From the NCBI RefSeq assembly GCF_043641665.1, contig NC_092181.1, forward strand, positions 9,443,057 through 9,507,056: 64,000 bases of DNA. The letters are read 5' to 3'. A program made the translations under genes and the position numbers. Shown piece after piece: positions 60,387-64,000 of this stretch (positions are counted from its first letter, which is position 1; each line of letters starts with the position of its first letter). Source of the DNA: Enoplosus armatus (lineage: Eukaryota > Chordata > Actinopteri > Centrarchiformes > Enoplosidae). The notes under the pieces were generated by a model that worked only from the letters and a program-made list of their open reading frames with translations, did not search any database and was not told the origin of the DNA.

Positions 60387-62896
60387 AGAGAGAAATGCTG
60401 CCAAGTAGCTGAGCACTCAGAGGCAATAGGAAACCAGATGTTTAAACAATGAGCAAGCGCCCCTCAGACGCAGGACGTGGAAGAATAGGCTGGAGCTCTC
60501 CTTGCACCGAAGAAACAACATTTGCCGCTCGGCTCCCTGTGGTACAAGCACTGATACGAGCCCGGCAATTAGCGCGACAATGCTGCGCACGCCCCACACA
60601 CACACACATACACACGCAGATTTTGCGCGACTTCACCTTTGAGAACAGTCTAAGTAGGAAGCCGAGGAACAGTGAATGGCACGGAAAGAGAATCAATTAA
60701 AACCCCAGATGTTTTGACAAAGAGAAAGAAAGCCACGGTTTTTTTTTTTTTTTACATTGTTAAACAGATGGCAATTACACAATACAATACATTACAATTC
60801 AATACAAGTGCTGTCACTTCATGATAACGGAGCAGGAGACGCCGGCTCATTCACGCCAGCGACACACTGAGCTGGGAAAATGAACGTCGTTGGAGAAACC
60901 GATGACGTGGCACCACCACATTGAATGAGCTGTGTTTAGATCCACGAAGCCACGCGCATCTCCAAACACATGGCGACTCCAGCGAGTTCACAGAGTGCTG
61001 CTATAATTTGCTGCTGTGTTTTTCCACATGCCGTTTTGTTTTTTGTTTTTTTTTGGGCTTGGTTGCCGTGGCCAACCTGTGGCAGTCCACTCCTCCTCTC
61101 AAACGAACAGCAGCGTGGTTTGGAGTTTGATTTCACCTAGCTGCCTGCGTTCCAGCCTCATTTTGCGGGTTCGCTGATCGCTGATCCGCATTTGTGTCGG
61201 AGCTTCGTTGGTCTGGCTTGCCGGAATGGGGCTATTCCAGTCGCCGCTCCCTCCCCACCCTGCCGCCAACTGCGCACCGCCCGTGGTTTTAACGGGGGTC
61301 CAGTGAGCTCCTCCAGAGCCAAAGTATAGGTAGGCTTCACCTTCAAGTTAAGTTACCTCATTGAGGTATCTTAAACAAGGATGCCTTCCCACTTCCTGTG
61401 AAGTTCTGGGGATTCGTGATTTGGTTTGGATTGGTGACTCTCTGACTGAAGGCACGTCACAAAGAGTTCTTCAAAGTTCTTGGTTTGCACCTTGTGCCAC
61501 AGTGTGTGTGTGTGTGTGTGTGTGTGTGCGCACAGGACATGCCAAACTTTCTAATGAGACGGTGAGAGGAGGCGGCTGACTTTCACAAGTCGGGCCCTAG
61601 ATGATATCGTGGCGGCTCGAATAAACCCATCTTTGTAGCGAGGCACGGGCCTGATATGGCGGCTCCGCTGGGGTCAGGGAGTTCCGATTTCTCAGGCTAC
61701 TTGGCTTCACCTGAAAGATTGAGCTTTGTGCTGTGAAACCCATACGGACGTGTTCGGCTCAGGCCATGTACATTGGTTGTCTCATTAGCCTGACCTTGGC
61801 CTGCCCTCCATACCTCCTTAAAAAAAGAAAAAAAATGGATCAGAATGGACTTGGATGTGGCTCAGCATTATGAGCGGCGTACGCTCGGCTTGGAAGCGGG
61901 AACATTTTCGGGCCAAGCTGGAAGAAACCTTTTATTTGCGTGTAGCATTAGCATGCTATTCTCCAGCTCATCATTAGTTTACTCGTGTGCCGATAACGCA
62001 TCTGCATAAACTGTGTGTAAAGCAGGCTTCCATTCTTATGTAGTGCAAATGATCTTTACATAGAAGTCCACCCCCCCCCCCGGTATCTACAGTAAAATTA
62101 CTGTGTGCGTAATTGACCTTTTGTGGTGGACTTAAAGTGGTCTTTTGGTTTGTCCTCGCTGTCATTAAAAGCTTGCCATGTTGCAGGAGGGCCGGCGATT
62201 GGCATTTAGAGACATTTACACGATGGTATTTTATGGATCAAATAATTAAAGTCACACCTTTTAACTTTAAAGACGCGCAAAAAAAAAAAAAGGCAGCAAT
62301 AGGGTAATCTGCAGAATCCTCCACCCTGACATACATAACGAAATGTTCCTCGATAAATGAACCAGTGGAACTTGTGCTGCCCTGCACAATTCCATCTCAT
62401 AATACACACAAAAGACCATAACCACCCCTGCCGTTCTGTCACCACACACACACACACACACGCGGCATTTGTAATACATGATGTGACAACGCAGTACAGC
62501 TCCTGCACTACATCAGGAACAATCCCGCACATAGACGAGTCGCAGAAGTAAGTCAAGTCATTGGGCCGCATTCGCTCTCCGTGGGTTCTTTACAACAGGC
62601 CCACATGTGACATTGAAACCGGAGTCTACAGCCAGATTAGAACTGCCACCTATAGCGGACTTTAGGGTTTAAGTGTGGGCCCTCGGTAGACTCTCAATAT
62701 TCCCGATTACGGATTATTTGTGGTGTCTAAAACTATATTAGAGGCTCTCAGGGTGCACATGGTTTAGTCCAATAGGGTAGGAAGATTATTTATTTGAAAT
62801 AAATCAGTAAATAAATAGTCCAATCTGGCTACCAAAAGAGCAAAGACAGTGTTTCAGAGTGGTTTAATATCGTTAAGTAGTGAGACCATCTGATGC

Positions 62897-63072
62897 ACAC
62901 ACACACACACACACACACACAAATGTGTCGGCACTCAAGACAACGCACATGATCCAAGCATCGAGACTCCCTGTCCAAACAAGTCAAAACTCTGTGTGTG
63001 TGTGTGTGTGTGAGTATTTCACCGTTCATGTGCCCATGTGATGTTTTATGGTGTGAGGGTAAAGTGTGTTCA

Positions 63073-63109
<37 letters not shown>

Positions 63110-63254
63110 GCGTGCGGGATAGGTGAATGTGTGTGAATAATAACAATGTGTTTTTCTCCTGAGGGGCTCTACCAAGCCTGAAGAAATAAAATATTAATGA
63201 TCAATCACTGCTTTGGGACCACAGACACACAGACACACACACACACACACACAC
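62897..63254. repeat. Microsatellite cluster near the right edge
   Basis: CA 62897-62921, TG 62994-63012, TG 63076-63107 and CA 63237-63254. They alternate in orientation within 360 bp. Confidence 0.9.
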
Positions 63255-63589
63255 AGGTAGACAGAAAGACAGACGCACAGACTTGGTATTGCTGTGGAGT
63301 ACATTTGCGAGGAGTCCCCAGACAATATTCCCTCCCTAACCGGCCGTAAGCAGATGCTGTTAGCCTGGAAGTTAGAGAAGCAGGATGGTGTGTGTGGGAC
63401 TCAACCCAATGCTGAGCTATCCTTCAGCCAGGTAATGAGAGTGATCCACCGTTTTTGAGGCCATGTTGTCACCCGTTATTTGACTTTGTCTTGACCGGCA
63501 GCAGGGCCTCAGGATGGCGCTGTCAGTCTGTTATTACCAATGACGGAGATACGCTCATCAACATCGGGGGAAAGACAGCGCAGGGAAGT

Positions 63590-63780
63590 GCAGTGGACCT
63601 CGAGACAACCGCTGCCCGTGGCACCTTCCCGACCACCCGGCCAGATCAGCCGGACCAAACATCACCGCAAAGGGGCGCCGTCGCCACAGGAAGAGGGGGA
63701 AGAGAGCCAGGATAAGAGTTAAGCTAACCCAGCTCGGACCCAAAGGCTATTCCACTACCCAGCCTACTTGTTTGCGCCAA
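63590..63780 (+). mobile_element. Possible LINE ORF2 5' fragment
   Basis: One frame reads GRRRHRKRGKRARIRVKLTQ followed by LGPKAIPLPSLLV. This resembles the basic linker that precedes the endonuclease domain in teleost L2-type LINE ORFs. No endonuclease or RT follows inside the window. Family assignment is tentative. Confidence 0.35.
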
Positions 63781-63940
63781 GCAATACTCCAACTATGTTA
63801 TTACTCAATATAAAGTGATGACACTTTGGCGTTACCTCTTCAGTGAACACGCTTCTTTCTTATCTCTTACTTCCAAAGTGGTGGTGGTTGTTTCGTCATG
63901 GAAATATGTGTAAACAAATGCTGTGTGTCCTCCTTAGCTG

Positions 63941-64000
63941 CGTCCTGCTCCTGGTCCCCAGCCGGCGGCCCGGCCGACACCTGATCCTGGTCCCCAGCCG
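63941..64000. repeat. GC-rich tandem repeat cut by the window edge
   Basis: The string CCTGGTCCCCAGCCG occurs at about 63950-63964 and again at 63986-64000, each preceded by a CTGCTC/CTGATC-like lead. The period is about 36 bp. At least two units are visible and the array may continue beyond the window. Confidence 0.6.

Larger units (their letters stand above)
52201..64000. other. Intergenic region downstream of vegfc, second half
   Basis: Open frames of up to 158 codons exist (for example 57681-58157 and 58244-58588 on the + strand), but none shows a domain, a signal peptide with a coding continuation, or splice-consistent neighbours. The region holds (TA)n, CA/TG clusters, one copy of the TTTTAGCTCTG repeat, a small CpG-dense patch near 57770-57825, a possible LINE fragment at 63590 and a GC-rich tandem at the right edge. 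Confidence 0.55.

Overview
The window is nuclear DNA from a bony fish, most likely a teleost. The basis is one clearly recognisable vertebrate gene, vegfc (vascular endothelial growth factor C), with GT-AG introns of 0.6 to 8 kb, set in AT-leaning DNA crowded with (CA)n/(TG)n microsatellites and with short interspersed repeats that I recognise as typical of teleost genomes. The species cannot be determined from the sequence.

Layout. Positions 1-15344 are non-coding DNA upstream of vegfc exon 2, probably intron 1 plus possibly 5' flank. No convincing exon 1 with a signal peptide is visible. This stretch holds several interspersed repeats and, 219 bp before exon 2 on the opposite strand, a complete tRNA-Asn(GTT) sequence. 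Vegfc exons 2 to 7 lie on the + strand at 15345-15582, 16212-16402, 24372-24511, 31420-31562, 36758-37079 and 40391-40499. They join in frame into 380 residues plus a stop: the VEGF-C N-terminal propeptide, the PDGF/VEGF cystine-knot domain, and the cysteine-rich, silk-like C-terminal propeptide. A poly(A) signal at 41031 closes the 3' UTR.

The introns contain a local duplication (intron 3), an approximately 33-bp minisatellite and a Penelope-like reverse-transcriptase fragment (intron 4), a degraded LINE and an old 21-bp-period array (intron 5), and a degraded antisense LINE (intron 6). Two introns have extreme simple sequence directly at a splice site: a 42-nt (TC)n tract before exon 5 and a run of 30 G just after the exon 6 donor.

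From about 41.06 kb to 64 kb I find no gene. The region holds microsatellites, homopolymer runs, interspersed repeats, two CpG-richer patches, and LINE or GC-rich tandem fragments at the right edge. No operon, CRISPR array, virus or novel multi-gene system is present. The most interesting points are sequence oddities in and around vegfc, not a new system.
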